Below, one piece after another: positions 7,399 to 16,956 of a DNA stretch of 64,000 nucleotides. The notes under the pieces are model-generated. The model saw only the letters and a list, made by a program, of their open reading frames with translations. It did no database searches and had not been told where the DNA came from. The stretch's first letter is position 1; every line of letters starts with the position of its first letter. The translations under genes and the position numbers were made by a program. Source of the stretch: a bacterium (GTDB lineage Bacteria > Desulfobacterota > Desulfocorpusculales > Desulfocorpusculum); contig JBBFLE010000019.1 of assembly GCA_037481695.1 (NCBI GenBank), forward strand, positions 1 to 64,000, written 5' to 3'.

Positions 7399-9456
7399 TC
7401 AGCGCTGGAATTCCCTGGAAGAGATCTCTAGGTTTGCTTTTCTGATCACATGCCAGGCTTCTTCCTGGTTCATGTCAGGTGGGGCTTCCACAGGTGCGAA
7501 ACCCTTTGGGGCTACCAGGGAGGTCAGGCGGTTCAACCAGAAGCCTCTGTGTTCCCTCAAGGCCTGTCTGAAGAGCTCCGGGTAGTCTTGCTTTCTCATC
7601 ATTCCCATGAGAAGGCCCCTTACGTGTAATGCATGAATGCCATGACCCCTAAGCTCCTCCATGTCAATGCCCACATCCCTCTGGAATGTGAAGACCAGCA
7701 CAGGCCGGCCTGGTTCCCCCAAGCCTCTGAGAAGCCCGCGATAGAACCACCTGTGAAGTATGCCCGCCATGTAACAGCCCAAGACCCAGTCCGGCCTTAT
7801 GGCGTGCACAGCCTTTCTTAGGCTGCGGCCCATCTGCTCTGCCCTATGCTCCAGAAAGCTGTAATAAGACTCCAGGAGTGCCTGATCCCTCAGCCATGGG
7901 AATCGCTTTGGAGCCTCCAAGCTCCAAGCCACGGACTCCTTGGGCTCGCCCAGGTGCTGCAGAAAGGCTTCAAAGGGGGCTTTCCCAAAATCCACACCAC
8001 TTCCAAAAAAAAGAGGATTTCTGCGATACATCTCAAGATCCAGGACCAGACCAGCTGCAGCCGGGTGATTCCTGGACCAGTATGCGGCCACCCTTGCTGA
8101 AGAGACCACCTCTTTTTCCCAGAATTCTCTGTCCCATGGGGATGGCGCACTCCAGTCTTTCCCCTCGACCCCCACTGCATGGGATGGCAAGGTTCTGGTG
8201 TGAGGCCCTCCTGGATAGTTCAGACCCAGGAGCCACCTCACATCTGAATGGGCCAGCAAAGATGCCATGTTCTCCCAGGCCTGGAAAAGCAAAGCTCTTT
8301 CCTTTTCCGATCCCCAGGCCCCCAAGAGCATCTGGGGGTGGGCCACTCCCCAGAAGCTGTTTAGACCCGATACCATCATTCTGTAGGCCAGGCTTCCCAG
8401 CTCCTGGGCATCCTTGTCCATGTGAGCCCAGCCACAGCGAACACCTTCCCTAGAAATCCATCTGTGGGATGGCTTCAAAGGAGTTGGCTGAGGCCCCTGG
8501 GCTGGGCTCCAGAGATGAATCTCCTTTGTGCTGACAGGAGGAGCTTCAGCAAAAGGCTCTTCCAGGACAGCAAAGTCTGCTTTGGGGGGAGGTGGCAGAG
8601 AATGGTCCGTGGAAGTGGCATGAGGAAAATCAGCATCTTTTAACCTGCCCAGCAGATTTCTCAAAAAAGCTCTTAGGCGTGATTCCTCCACCGGCATGGG
8701 CAGCATGGGAGAAGCCGGTTCTTTGGAATTGGCACCCCCATGGGTGAGCACATGACGGGCCATTACCAGGACCTTTCCTTTTCCGCATCCCGCAGCGGCC
8801 GCCAGGGTGAAGGGACCTTTTTTTCCGGCCTCTTCCCTCAAAAAAGCCGAGTCATAAGAGCGAACCAAAGACAAGACCCCAAGCCCAATTCTCAGAGAGG
8901 GGGTTCTGTCAAAGATCATGGGGCCTTGGATGCCTGGGCTCCCAAGCCCGTCCTGCTCAGGCAGCACCAGGGGGGATTTCCAAAGGGGAGCATTGAAGAA
9001 ATTCTCTTCATCCATCACCCAATCGTCTTGGATCTGGATAGAAACCCCCAGCCTATGGAGCAAGAGATTGAAGAGATACCTGTCGTGGTCTGCCACCTGA
9101 TTCACTTTGCTGCCAGAGGATGGGCCCAGGATCAGGATCCCACCTCCGGTCACAAAATCCACCAGTGGTTGAAGCTCTGCCAGGCTCATGCCTGTGCCTG
9201 GTGCTCCGGGGGAAGGGCCGCAAAGCAGCACCACCAGGCAGGAGTCTCTGAGATCCTGGCGAGTCAGGCGTGGGTAAAAGGGCCTGTACACAGGCAGGAA
9301 GCCTGCCAGGCTAAGATTGTCCATTAGTCCGGCCAATACGCAAGGAGGATTCATCTCCAGGTCCACTATGAGGGCTCGCTCCCATGGCGAAGCAGTAAGG
9401 GGCCAAAAGCACAGAGAGATGGCCAGAAAAAAGAAGGCAAGAAAATGGAGCTTCAT
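7399..9456 (-). CDS. Large exported protein, unknown function (possible glycosidase-like barrel)
   Basis: 685 residues from the ATG at 9456, chosen because AGGTGAG lies 7 nt upstream and it begins a signal peptide (MKLHFLAFFFLAISLCF). A GTG at 9468 is an alternative without a Shine-Dalgarno. Residues about 30-270 resemble a class I glutamine-amidotransferase-like or DUF4350-like fold (VDFVTGGGILILGPSSG). The C-terminal half has WARGxY-like and GLVLDLEMYRRNP segments reminiscent of TIM-barrel glycoside hydrolases, but I cannot assign a family. Probably periplasmic or secreted. It lies upstream of the M42 peptidase gene with a 42-bp gap. Confidence 0.6.
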   Translation of the reverse strand: MKLHFLAFFFLAISLCFWPLTASPWERALIVDLEMNPPCVLAGLMDNLSLAGFLPVYRPFYPRLTRQDLRDSCLVVLLCGPSPGAPGTGMSLAELQPLVDFVTGGGILILGPSSGSKVNQVADHDRYLFNLLLHRLGVSIQIQDDWVMDEENFFNAPLWKSPLVLPEQDGLGSPGIQGPMIFDRTPSLRIGLGVLSLVRSYDSAFLREEAGKKGPFTLAAAAGCGKGKVLVMARHVLTHGGANSKEPASPMLPMPVEESRLRAFLRNLLGRLKDADFPHATSTDHSLPPPPKADFAVLEEPFAEAPPVSTKEIHLWSPAQGPQPTPLKPSHRWISREGVRCGWAHMDKDAQELGSLAYRMMVSGLNSFWGVAHPQMLLGAWGSEKERALLFQAWENMASLLAHSDVRWLLGLNYPGGPHTRTLPSHAVGVEGKDWSAPSPWDREFWEKEVVSSARVAAYWSRNHPAAAGLVLDLEMYRRNPLFFGSGVDFGKAPFEAFLQHLGEPKESVAWSLEAPKRFPWLRDQALLESYYSFLEHRAEQMGRSLRKAVHAIRPDWVLGCYMAGILHRWFYRGLLRGLGEPGRPVLVFTFQRDVGIDMEELRGHGIHALHVRGLLMGMMRKQDYPELFRQALREHRGFWLNRLTSLVAPKGFAPVEAPPDMNQEEAWHVIRKANLEISSREFQR

Positions 9457-9919
9457 GGGCCAGCTCACCTAAAAACCAGATCTCCCATACACAAAAGGCT
9501 AAAATTTCCGATCAAGTCCATATTTGGGATCATCAGCCAAGGCTGCTCTTGGGAAGATGGGCCCAAGACCCCATGCTACAGTCAGCCATCTCAAGGGTCA
9601 AACCCCCCGGCTTCCTGATTCCTGGATCCGTTTGACCCAAGAACTCATGCCCCGCCTCATACACGTACAAAGGGGTCAACCCAGATCATTTTCCAGGACA
9701 GGTGAGCCTGGGTGCCATACACCCAATCCCCAGGCTGGGTTTAGCTGTTTTCAGGCCCCAAGAAGCCACACCCCCATGGGAAAGCCAGAGTGGGTTTGAG
9801 CACAAATCAGTTCATCTCTGGATATCTTGAAGAGTACAGGCCAAGAGAGCTTGGGAGGTGAGGCCAGAGGCCGTCATGGCCTTATCTCATGAAATGAAAT
9901 TTTGCTTTTGATTCTTTAT
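9457..9919. other. Intergenic region of 460 bp without a recognised gene
   Basis: An open frame on the plus strand (9524-9799) has no ribosome binding site and a proline-rich, low-information product, so I do not call it. Several GGGTCAA/TTGACCC-like words recur around 9595-9680. No RNA gene recognised. Confidence 0.4.
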
Positions 9920-10555
9920 TTAGCTTTTCTTGGGAGGTCCTGTGCGCTCAAGTACCGCCAGATAAAGGTCAGAGCGGTCTTCATATAAGGTCAAAAGCAA
10001 AGGCAGGTCTTTTACCATGCGCCTTAGTTGCGGGAATATGGGAAGGGGATCCAGGGGAAAAGGCACCACATCCCTTATGCGCTCCACGAAGAGCCTTCCC
10101 TCTGGATGGCTGATGACCAGTCGTCCGGATGAATTGAGCATCCTTGCGCAGTTGGCCAGAGCCCTGGGCTTATCCACCAAATTGGAGAAGACCGCGTTCA
10201 TGAAGATCACGTTGAACCACCCGTCTGGGAGTTTCATTTCCGCTATGTCCGAGAGATGGGTTTGCACATCCGGATACTTCTCTGCCAGACGGGCCAGCAT
10301 CCTGGCCGAGATTTCACAGGCCACTATGGTGCCTGGTTTATATTCACGTATAAGCGGGATAAGAACCCCAACCCCGGCTCCCACATCCAGCACACGATCT
10401 CCAGGTTGTATGGAAGCGGCCTCCACTATTACTTCAAGATTTCTAAGGATGTGGGGAGGCTGGTCCTGATCGAACAACTCCACCACCCCGTCGAAATAAT
10501 GTGCCTGTTTCTGGTTTGTAAGGAGTTGTTCTCCAGGCTCCATGGATTCACACAT
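9920..10555 (-). CDS. Class I SAM-dependent methyltransferase
   Basis: 211 residues. The start ATG at 10555 is preceded by AAAAGGAG with about 7 nt spacing; a longer frame upstream lacks such a site. The Rossmann SAM motif I is clear (VLDVGAGVGVLIPLI), followed by motif II ending in CEIS, an acidic/aromatic post-motif (NVIFMNAVF) and motif III (LNSSGRLVISHPEG), the pattern of the UbiE/Methyltransf_11 group. Substrate unknown. The neighbours (hisG upstream) do not indicate a role. Confidence 0.85.
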   Translation of the reverse strand: MCESMEPGEQLLTNQKQAHYFDGVVELFDQDQPPHILRNLEVIVEAASIQPGDRVLDVGAGVGVLIPLIREYKPGTIVACEISARMLARLAEKYPDVQTHLSDIAEMKLPDGWFNVIFMNAVFSNLVDKPRALANCARMLNSSGRLVISHPEGRLFVERIRDVVPFPLDPLPIFPQLRRMVKDLPLLLTLYEDRSDLYLAVLERTGPPKKS

Positions 10556-10803
10556 AAAATCTCCTTTTAATCGAGAAAAACAAGAGGTTCTTGGCAAATG
10601 TGCTTCACAGATCCCTGGCCTAGTGACTGGGAAGAAATCCCATGGGCGCGAAACCCTTCAAAACATCCTGCAGATGCTCCTTCCAGCACCTATTCCAGTG
10701 ACGACCTTGCCCACACAAGAGATGCTGATCAGATGACTCTGGTCAGGCCTGAAAGCTTTAGAATTCAATCCCGTGAATCTTCCTTCCAGGCTCATGGCAG
10801 AGG

Positions 10804-11676
10804 TTAGATGACCTTGTTTAGGGAATACTCTATGATTCCCTGAGCTCCGGCCTCCTGCAGCTTGGGGATGATCTCCCGCACCACTTCCTGATCCACTATG
10901 GTCTCGATGGCAAACCAGTCCTGCCCGTAAAGCTTTGAGATGGTGGGGGCCTTGAGGCTTGGGAGCACGGCCACCACATTGGAGATATCCTCCTCGGAAA
11001 CATTCATCTTGAGGCCCACCTTCTTGTATGCGGCCATGGCCCCTTTGAGCAGAACCCGGATCTGCTCTATCTTTCTGTGCTTCCAAGGGTCCTCCCATGC
11101 CAGGGGGTTGGCTATTAACTGGGGGGCCGTGGTCATGAGTTCCTCTACGATCCTGAGCCCATTGGCCCTCAGGGTAGTGCCTGTCTCGGTCACCTCCACC
11201 ACAGCATCTGCCAGTCCCTCCAGCACCTTGGCTTCTGTGGCGCCCCAGCTAAACTCCACATCCACCCTTATGCCCCTGTGCTGGAAAAGCCTTCGAGTGA
11301 AATTCACCAGCTCGGTGGCCACACGCTTTCCTTCCAGGTCCTGAAGAGTTCGCACAGGGGAGTCCTCGGGCACTGCCAGCACCCAGCGAGCCGGTCTTCT
11401 ACTTACCTTGGAATATATGAGCTCCTCCAGGATCACCACCTTGGAATCGTTCTCCAGGATCCAGTCCCTGCCCGTAAGCCCCAGATCCAGGACCCCGCTT
11501 TCCACGTACCTGGAGATCTCCTGTGCCCTTATGAGGTAACAGGATATTTCCTCATCATCTATGCCCGGAAAATAGCTTCGATCCGGCAGTCTTATGTTCC
11601 AACCCGCCCTCTTGAATATCTCTATGGTTGCCTCCTGAAGGCTACCTTTGGGTATACCCAATTTGAGCTTTTCCAT
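10804..11676 (-). CDS. hisG: ATP phosphoribosyltransferase, long form
   Basis: First enzyme of histidine synthesis, joining ATP and PRPP. The 290 residues match the long HisG form with a C-terminal regulatory ACT-like domain (residues about 210-290), so feedback inhibition by histidine without HisZ is expected. Recognisable segments are [10 protein letters not shown] at the N-terminus, [10 protein letters not shown], and the phosphate-binding [14 protein letters not shown]. The start ATG at 11676 has GGAGGG 7 nt upstream; a longer frame from 11697 is less likely. No other his genes are in the window. A GCCACC/GGTGGC hairpin (11704-11721) sits in the leader. Confidence 0.96.
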   Translation of the reverse strand: MEKLKLGIPKGSLQEATIEIFKRAGWNIRLPDRSYFPGIDDEEISCYLIRAQEISRYVESGVLDLGLTGRDWILENDSKVVILEELIYSKVSRRPARWVLAVPEDSPVRTLQDLEGKRVATELVNFTRRLFQHRGIRVDVEFSWGATEAKVLEGLADAVVEVTETGTTLRANGLRIVEELMTTAPQLIANPLAWEDPWKHRKIEQIRVLLKGAMAAYKKVGLKMNVSEEDISNVVAVLPSLKAPTISKLYGQDWFAIETIVDQEVVREIIPKLQEAGAQGIIEYSLNKVI

Positions 11677-11972
11677 GAAGACCCTCCAGCCCCTCACAAA
11701 AAAGCCACCTTAAAGGGTGGCACCGGGCTAATGACCCAACCGGCTTTAATTCCTTAACTTTTTTACAACTCCATCAAGGTCCGTGTCAAGCCTCATGAGC
11801 CCAGCACATGCCCAGTGGATGAAATGGAGTGATTTTGTTTGGGCGCATTGCCTGGACCAAAAGACAGGCTGGGTTCATAATCGCAAAAGCAAAAGCTCTG
11901 AGTTGCGATCTTGGGCTCCCCCCCGAAGGGCCAAGCTCCGCAGTGGATCAGACTTCGGCCAGGAGGTGATCA

Positions 11973-12779
11973 GTGCCCACTGCTTCCATCAGGGGTGTGT
12001 CCATGTACTACAAGGAGGCCGGGCAGGGTTCTGCTCTCATACTGGTGCCAGGCCTTGGAGGTGACTCCAGGGCCTTCAACCCCATATTTCCGTTCATGAG
12101 AAAAAAGGGGTTTCGCCTGGTGGCATTTGATCCCAGGGGGTTGGGAAGGTCAGAAAGCAGCCTTGAGGGGGTCTCCATGGAGCAGCTGGTCCTGGATGTA
12201 CTGGGACTGGTGGATCGTCTTGACATAAGAGAAGCCTTTTTCTTGGGAGCATCCCTGGGTGCCCTGGTGGTTAAGAACCTAGCTGTGGCTTGTCCCCGGC
12301 TGGTCAAAGGCCTCATTCTTTGCACTCCTCCGCCCGTGAGCGGTCCCCTTGCCATGCAGTGGAGCAAGAGGCTCAAAGAGCTCATAACTGAGTCTCCCAT
12401 CAACGAGCTCATGGCCAGGCTTCTGGAAGCCATGGTATCTCCGCAATATTGGACAAAGAACAGAGTGGTATTACAGGAGTTGGCCTCACAATACGGCATG
12501 GATGAAAGAACCCGCAGGGCCATGATGCGACAGCTGGAAGTCTGGACAGAGCAGGAAAATGAATGGTTCTTGCCAGAGGTTCCTTGCCTTATACTTGGGG
12601 GTGAGCAAGACAGGCTGGTGGGCAAAGAGGAACTCAAGAGAATTTCCCAGCTCATACCTGGTAGCAGGCTGGTGATTTTGGAGGGAGTGGGACATCACTT
12701 GATCCTGGAGGCTCCTTGGCGAGTGGCCCAGGAAGTTTTCCGCTTTGCCCAGCAAGCCATGGGAAAGATGGAGGCTTGA
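11973..12779 (+). CDS. Alpha/beta-fold hydrolase
   Basis: 268 residues starting at a GTG with AGGAGGTGATCA immediately upstream, a strong site. The alpha/beta hydrolase fold is shown by the oxyanion-hole segment LVPGLGGDSR, DPRGLGRS, the nucleophile elbow GASLGA (Ser94), the acid in LGGEQDRLV and the base in GVGHHLILE. Length and motifs fit the esterase/3-oxoadipate enol-lactonase-like group. Substrate unknown. It is followed 65 bp later by a small exported protein on the same strand. Confidence 0.85.
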   Translation: MPTASIRGVSMYYKEAGQGSALILVPGLGGDSRAFNPIFPFMRKKGFRLVAFDPRGLGRSESSLEGVSMEQLVLDVLGLVDRLDIREAFFLGASLGALVVKNLAVACPRLVKGLILCTPPPVSGPLAMQWSKRLKELITESPINELMARLLEAMVSPQYWTKNRVVLQELASQYGMDERTRRAMMRQLEVWTEQENEWFLPEVPCLILGGEQDRLVGKEELKRISQLIPGSRLVILEGVGHHLILEAPWRVAQEVFRFAQQAMGKMEA

Positions 12780-12844
12780 TCAAGACCGGTGGCTCCCATA
12801 GAATGCGGTAAATAGGGTGGGCAATAAAGCTCTAGGAGGAAACC

Positions 12845-13156
12845 ATGAAAGGGACCTTCAGGAAGACCATAGTCTTAATAGTTGTTCTGGTCACAACCAT
12901 GGCTCTTGTTCCCCAGGTGTGGGCATACAGGGATTGGGATTCCACTCCCATGGAAGTGGATGCCTGGGTTCTGCGTCCCTTTGGCATAGCTGCCACGGTG
13001 TTGGGTGCAGCAGGCTTCCTGGTGGCACTTCCCTTTGCCGCCTTGACAGGCACTACGGAAGATGCGGCCCAAGCCCTTGTGGTGGCTCCATACAAGTTTA
13101 CCTTTGAAAGGCCCATGGGCTATCCCACGACCCGTTATGAGGATGGTAGCTGGTAG
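12845..13156 (+). CDS. Small exported/membrane protein of a conserved proteobacterial family
   Basis: 103 residues, with TAGGAGGAAACC before the ATG. It has a signal peptide (MKGTFRKTIVLIVVLVTTMA) followed by a second hydrophobic segment (GIAATVLGAAGFLVALPFAAL) and a conserved tail (QALVVAPYKFTFERPMG). I recall similar short proteins in Geobacter-like genomes with no known function. Probably inner-membrane anchored or periplasmic. Confidence 0.75.
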   Translation: MKGTFRKTIVLIVVLVTTMALVPQVWAYRDWDSTPMEVDAWVLRPFGIAATVLGAAGFLVALPFAALTGTTEDAAQALVVAPYKFTFERPMGYPTTRYEDGSW

Positions 13157-13258
13157 GAAGTTGGTGCTGGCCACAACATTGCAGCGTGGGAAGAACCCTT
13201 GGGGGAGCCGGAAATAGAGCTGGCTTGGACATGACTCCAGCATCAGGCCCGCCAGCCC

Positions 13259-14380
13259 ATGAAAGATCCAGATAAAAGGGCAAGGGGACTGGAACTGTTG
13301 CTGCAGTTGAGCCTCGAGATCTGCTCTCAAAGGGATCTGGAGGCAATTCTGCAGCGCATTTGGGAAGAACTCAGCCTTGTCCTGGATGCCGAGCGGAGTT
13401 CTATTTTTCTCTTGGATGAGCAAACCCAGGAGCTGCGTTCGGTGGTGGCTCTGGAAAGCGAGGAGATACGTTTTGACAGGAAAAAGGGAATTGCAGGAAG
13501 GGTACTGGCCACAGGCCTTCCCATGTTGATCCCTGACGCGTACGCTGACCCGCGTTTCAACCCAGAGATAGACCGCATAACAGGTTTTAGAACCAAGTCC
13601 ATTCTGGCCGTGCCATTGAGAGGCCCCAGCGGATCCTTGTTGGGAGTGGCGCAGGTACTAAACCGTAAAGACGGTAAAGCCTTTGACGAGGAGGACCTGG
13701 GTTTGCTGCAAGCCCTGGCCGATACTGCGTCCGTGGCCATTGAGAACGTTCAGCTTTACCAGGAGCAGCTGAAGGCCACCGAGGCAGTAATAGCTGCTCT
13801 TGTCAAAGGTTTGGAAATGAGGACTGAAAACAAAGGTGGCCATGCCTTCATTGTAAGGGCGTACAGCACAGTGATGGCAGAGGCCATGGGCCTGGATGCC
13901 AACAGGGTGAAAATTTTAGGTTGGGCAGCCTGCCTCCATGATCTTGGAAAACTGGCTGTGCCCGACAGGGTGTTGCGCAAGGGGGCTGTCCTTACAAAAG
14001 AGGAAAGACTCGCGTATGAGAAACATGCTTTTTGGACCAGGAGGCTCCTGGAACTGATGGAGTTTTCCGGGGACATGGCCGCAGTGGTGGATATAGCTCC
14101 TTTCCATCACAAGGATTTTGACGGAGGGGGGTTTCCTCAAGGCCCTCCCCAGGGCACTGAGGTGCCTGTTGAGGCCAGAATAATAGCTGTGGCTGATTCC
14201 CTTTGGTGTAAAATGAATCCTCGCTTCGGTGAGAAGCCCATGGGTTTGCAAGAGGCCTTGGCTTGGTTGGCTAGGGAGGCAGGCACAAGGTTCGATCCAG
14301 ATGTGGTAGGAATTCTTCCAGCCATCCAACAGCAGTTACGCCTCTGTGAAAAAAAACTGGAACGAGAGCACAAAAGGTGA
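13259..14380 (+). CDS. GAF domain plus variant HD-GYP domain protein
   Basis: 373 residues. Residues about 20-170 form a GAF domain (LDAERSSIFLLD, GIAGRVLATG, AVPLRGPSGSLLGVAQVLN). Residues about 185-350 form an HD-GYP-type phosphohydrolase: the HD pair in CLHDLGKLAVPD, a further His in YEKHAFWTRR, and HH in FHHKDFDGG. The signature GYP is changed to GFP (DGGGFPQG) and the usual YR(A)P loop after ADSLW is not conserved. This may weaken or alter c-di-GMP hydrolysis. The ATG at 13259 is the first start after an in-frame stop at 13232; the ribosome binding site is weak. The gene overlaps the next by 4 bp (GTGA). Confidence 0.85.
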   Translation: MKDPDKRARGLELLLQLSLEICSQRDLEAILQRIWEELSLVLDAERSSIFLLDEQTQELRSVVALESEEIRFDRKKGIAGRVLATGLPMLIPDAYADPRFNPEIDRITGFRTKSILAVPLRGPSGSLLGVAQVLNRKDGKAFDEEDLGLLQALADTASVAIENVQLYQEQLKATEAVIAALVKGLEMRTENKGGHAFIVRAYSTVMAEAMGLDANRVKILGWAACLHDLGKLAVPDRVLRKGAVLTKEERLAYEKHAFWTRRLLELMEFSGDMAAVVDIAPFHHKDFDGGGFPQGPPQGTEVPVEARIIAVADSLWCKMNPRFGEKPMGLQEALAWLAREAGTRFDPDVVGILPAIQQQLRLCEKKLEREHKR

Positions 14381-15615
14381 CTGAGAAAAAAAGCGCTTGG
14401 GCCCAACCAGGTGTCTCTTACAAAAGGTTGTCCAGGCTGGAAGTACTGCGTCAAGTCAGCAAGACCCTGGTGTCAGAGAGAAATCTGGACAAGCTGCTGA
14501 GCCTGATTGCTGAGCAGACAAGCAAGGTGCTTTCAGCTCAAAGAACCACTCTCTATCTTGTGACTGAAGAGAAAGAGCAAAAAAACAAAGAAAAACGTCT
14601 TTTTTTGGTCAGCAGGGTTTCCCAAGGGACAGAAGAGATTCGTGTTCCCTTGGGCAAAGGAAGCATTGCTGGGGAGGTGGCGGCCTCGGGCTGTCTGATC
14701 AACCTGAAGGATGCATATCAAGATCCCAGATTCGATTCTTCATGGGATCGCATTACAGGCTTCAGAACAAGGTCCATGTTGAGTGCACCCATGAGGACAC
14801 CGAGGGGTGAGGTGGTGGGTGTAGTACAGGCCTTGAACAAGAAAGGCTCCGAGGGGTTCGATGCAGATGACGAGGAGATGCTGACAGCCCTGTGTTCTCA
14901 GGCAGCCATGGCCATAGAAAACAGCCGTTACCTGGAGGCTCAAAGCAAGGCCTTCCTGAGTCTTATCCGAGGCCAGGCCGTGGCCATTGACGCCAGAGAC
15001 CACATGACCGCAGGGCACACCTGGAGGGTGGCGGCTTATGCTGCGCAGGTGGGCCGTGCCATGGGATGGGAAGAGCAACAGATCCGCATCCTGGAATACG
15101 CTGGGCTCCTGCATGATCAGGGCAAGCTGGGCATTCCCGATGAGGTGCTCTTAAAACCCGGCAGCCTTACAGAGCGTGAGTTCAAGCTAATGAAGAGCCA
15201 CGCTGCCAAGACCAGGGAAATATTAGGGGATATACGTCACCTCTTTCCCAGGAGCCTAAGAGATGTGCCCGAGATAGCCTCAGCCCATCATGAGAAATTG
15301 GATGGATCAGGATATCCGGAGGGTTTGCTAGGGGATCAAATATCTCCGGGGTCCAAGATCCTGGCCGTGGTGGACATATTCGATGCCCTGACAGCCCCGA
15401 GGCCTTACAGGGAACCGGAGTCTCCACAGGGAGCCTTGGATTTCCTCAGGCAAGAGGCCATGAGAGGAAAGCTTGACGGGCAGGTGGTGGAGGCTTTGGC
15501 AGGGGTCATGGATGAGATCTTGAGCCTCAAGGAAGGCATAGATGAATGGGTGCAGCAAAGGGATGTGAGTTGGTGGGGCAGGAATCGGCTCCGGGAAAGT
15601 GAGACAGAGGTATGA
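14377..15615 (+). CDS. GAF domain plus canonical HD-GYP phosphodiesterase
   Basis: 412 residues, starting at the GTG of a GTGA overlap with the preceding gene, so translation is probably coupled. An N-terminal GAF domain (LSAQRTTLYLV, GSIAGEVAASG) is followed by an HD-GYP domain with all hallmarks: HTWRVAAYA, LLHDQGKLGIPDEV, HHEKLDGSGYPEG, VVDIFDALTAPRPYR. Enzymes of this family hydrolyse c-di-GMP. It is a paralogue of the gene before it. The next gene, an M23 peptidase, overlaps by ATGA, so the three form an operon. Confidence 0.92.
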   Translation: MTEKKSAWAQPGVSYKRLSRLEVLRQVSKTLVSERNLDKLLSLIAEQTSKVLSAQRTTLYLVTEEKEQKNKEKRLFLVSRVSQGTEEIRVPLGKGSIAGEVAASGCLINLKDAYQDPRFDSSWDRITGFRTRSMLSAPMRTPRGEVVGVVQALNKKGSEGFDADDEEMLTALCSQAAMAIENSRYLEAQSKAFLSLIRGQAVAIDARDHMTAGHTWRVAAYAAQVGRAMGWEEQQIRILEYAGLLHDQGKLGIPDEVLLKPGSLTEREFKLMKSHAAKTREILGDIRHLFPRSLRDVPEIASAHHEKLDGSGYPEGLLGDQISPGSKILAVVDIFDALTAPRPYREPESPQGALDFLRQEAMRGKLDGQVVEALAGVMDEILSLKEGIDEWVQQRDVSWWGRNRLRESETEV

Positions 15616-16949
15616 TGGCGCTTCGTATGGGAAGGATTGGGGGCTTAGTTGGGGGGCTCTTGCTCTTGGTGGCAGCAGCAGTGCTCCTCTATGGAAAGCT
15701 TGAAGGGGAAGTGCCCGAGCTATGGTTGTCTCCGGATCCTGTGGCCATAGGCAAGCTAACGAAATTCAAACTCTCAGCAGAGGATCGTAGATCTGGCCTG
15801 AAAGAGCTCAAGGTGAGTCTGGAGCAAGGCGCAAGGGTTGTAAAGGTGCTGGAGGAGTCATTTCCTTCAGGTACTCATCAGGTGGAAAGAGTCCTTGAGA
15901 TTTCGGCTGATGCTCTACAGTTTCAAGAGGGGACAGCCCTTTTTCGGGCAGAGGTTAAAGACCGCTCTTGGAGGGGAGGCAACCCCAGGGTTCTAACAGC
16001 CAATGTGAGGGTGGACACAAGGCCTCCAAGCCTCTCGATTCTCAGCCCCTTCCACTACTTGAATCAGGGCGGGTCAGGTGTGGTGGCTTTCCGGGCTTCA
16101 GAGCCTTTGGCCAGCGGTGGGGTAAGGGTGGGCGAAAGGTGGTTTAGGGCTTATCCAATGGGCTCAGACAATGGTTGGTTTGCCCTTTTCGCGGTGTCCC
16201 ATGATGCTTCCCCTCAGGTTCCCATTCACCTGGAAGCCGAGGATCTGGCCGGCAACAGGACCACGGCACAGTTCAAGTATCAGATAAGACCCAAGAAGTT
16301 TAGGCAGGACTCCATCCGTTTGAGCGAGGAGTTCTTGCAAAGAATTCTTCCGTATTTTCTTGAGAGGGACCAGGCCCTGAAAGGCCAGCCCCAGGAGATG
16401 TTTCTCCAGATCAACAGGGAACTCAGGAAACAAAACGAGCTGAGCATTCAAGAAATCTGCAGTAAGACCCATCCCGAACCCCTTTGGTCAGGATCTTTTC
16501 TGCGCATGGCCAATGCAAAACCCATGGCTGGCTTCGCAGACAGACGCACCTACATCTGGAAAGACAAGGCCATAGACGAGCAAGTGCACCTTGGGGTGGA
16601 TCTGGCTTCTCTGGTCACAAGTCCTGTGGAGGCAGCCAACAAGGGCCGGGTGGTTTTTGCAGGAGAGCTGGGCATATATGGCAACACAGTGGTTTTGGAC
16701 CATGGATGCGGGCTCTTCAGCATGTACTCCCATCTCAGCCAGATCTCTGCTGCCATGGGCCAGGTTGTGGGAAAAGGGGAGAGGTTGGGCTTGTCAGGAA
16801 GTACTGGCCTGGCCGGGGGGGATCACCTGCACTTCAGCATCCTTGTGGGTGGGGTCTATGTGAACCCCATAGAGTGGTGGGATCCCCACTGGCTCAAGGA
16901 TAACATAGAAGACAAACTGGCTCTCTTGCTCAAACCCACGGGATCTTGA
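15612..16949 (+). CDS. Membrane-anchored M23 metallopeptidase
   Basis: 445 residues. An N-terminal membrane segment (GGLVGGLLLLVAAAVLLYG) is followed by two Ig-like beta regions (about 35-230) and a C-terminal LytM/M23 domain. Zinc ligands and catalytic residues are present: HLGVDLA (HxxxD) and HLHFSI (HxH), with GNTVVLDHG between them. M23 enzymes cut peptide cross-links in peptidoglycan, so this acts in the periplasm. Translation is coupled to the upstream HD-GYP gene by ATGA. The link between c-di-GMP signalling and envelope remodelling is inferred from the operon. Confidence 0.9.
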   Translation: MMALRMGRIGGLVGGLLLLVAAAVLLYGKLEGEVPELWLSPDPVAIGKLTKFKLSAEDRRSGLKELKVSLEQGARVVKVLEESFPSGTHQVERVLEISADALQFQEGTALFRAEVKDRSWRGGNPRVLTANVRVDTRPPSLSILSPFHYLNQGGSGVVAFRASEPLASGGVRVGERWFRAYPMGSDNGWFALFAVSHDASPQVPIHLEAEDLAGNRTTAQFKYQIRPKKFRQDSIRLSEEFLQRILPYFLERDQALKGQPQEMFLQINRELRKQNELSIQEICSKTHPEPLWSGSFLRMANAKPMAGFADRRTYIWKDKAIDEQVHLGVDLASLVTSPVEAANKGRVVFAGELGIYGNTVVLDHGCGLFSMYSHLSQISAAMGQVVGKGERLGLSGSTGLAGGDHLHFSILVGGVYVNPIEWWDPHWLKDNIEDKLALLLKPTGS

Positions 16950-16956
16950 AGGCTTG

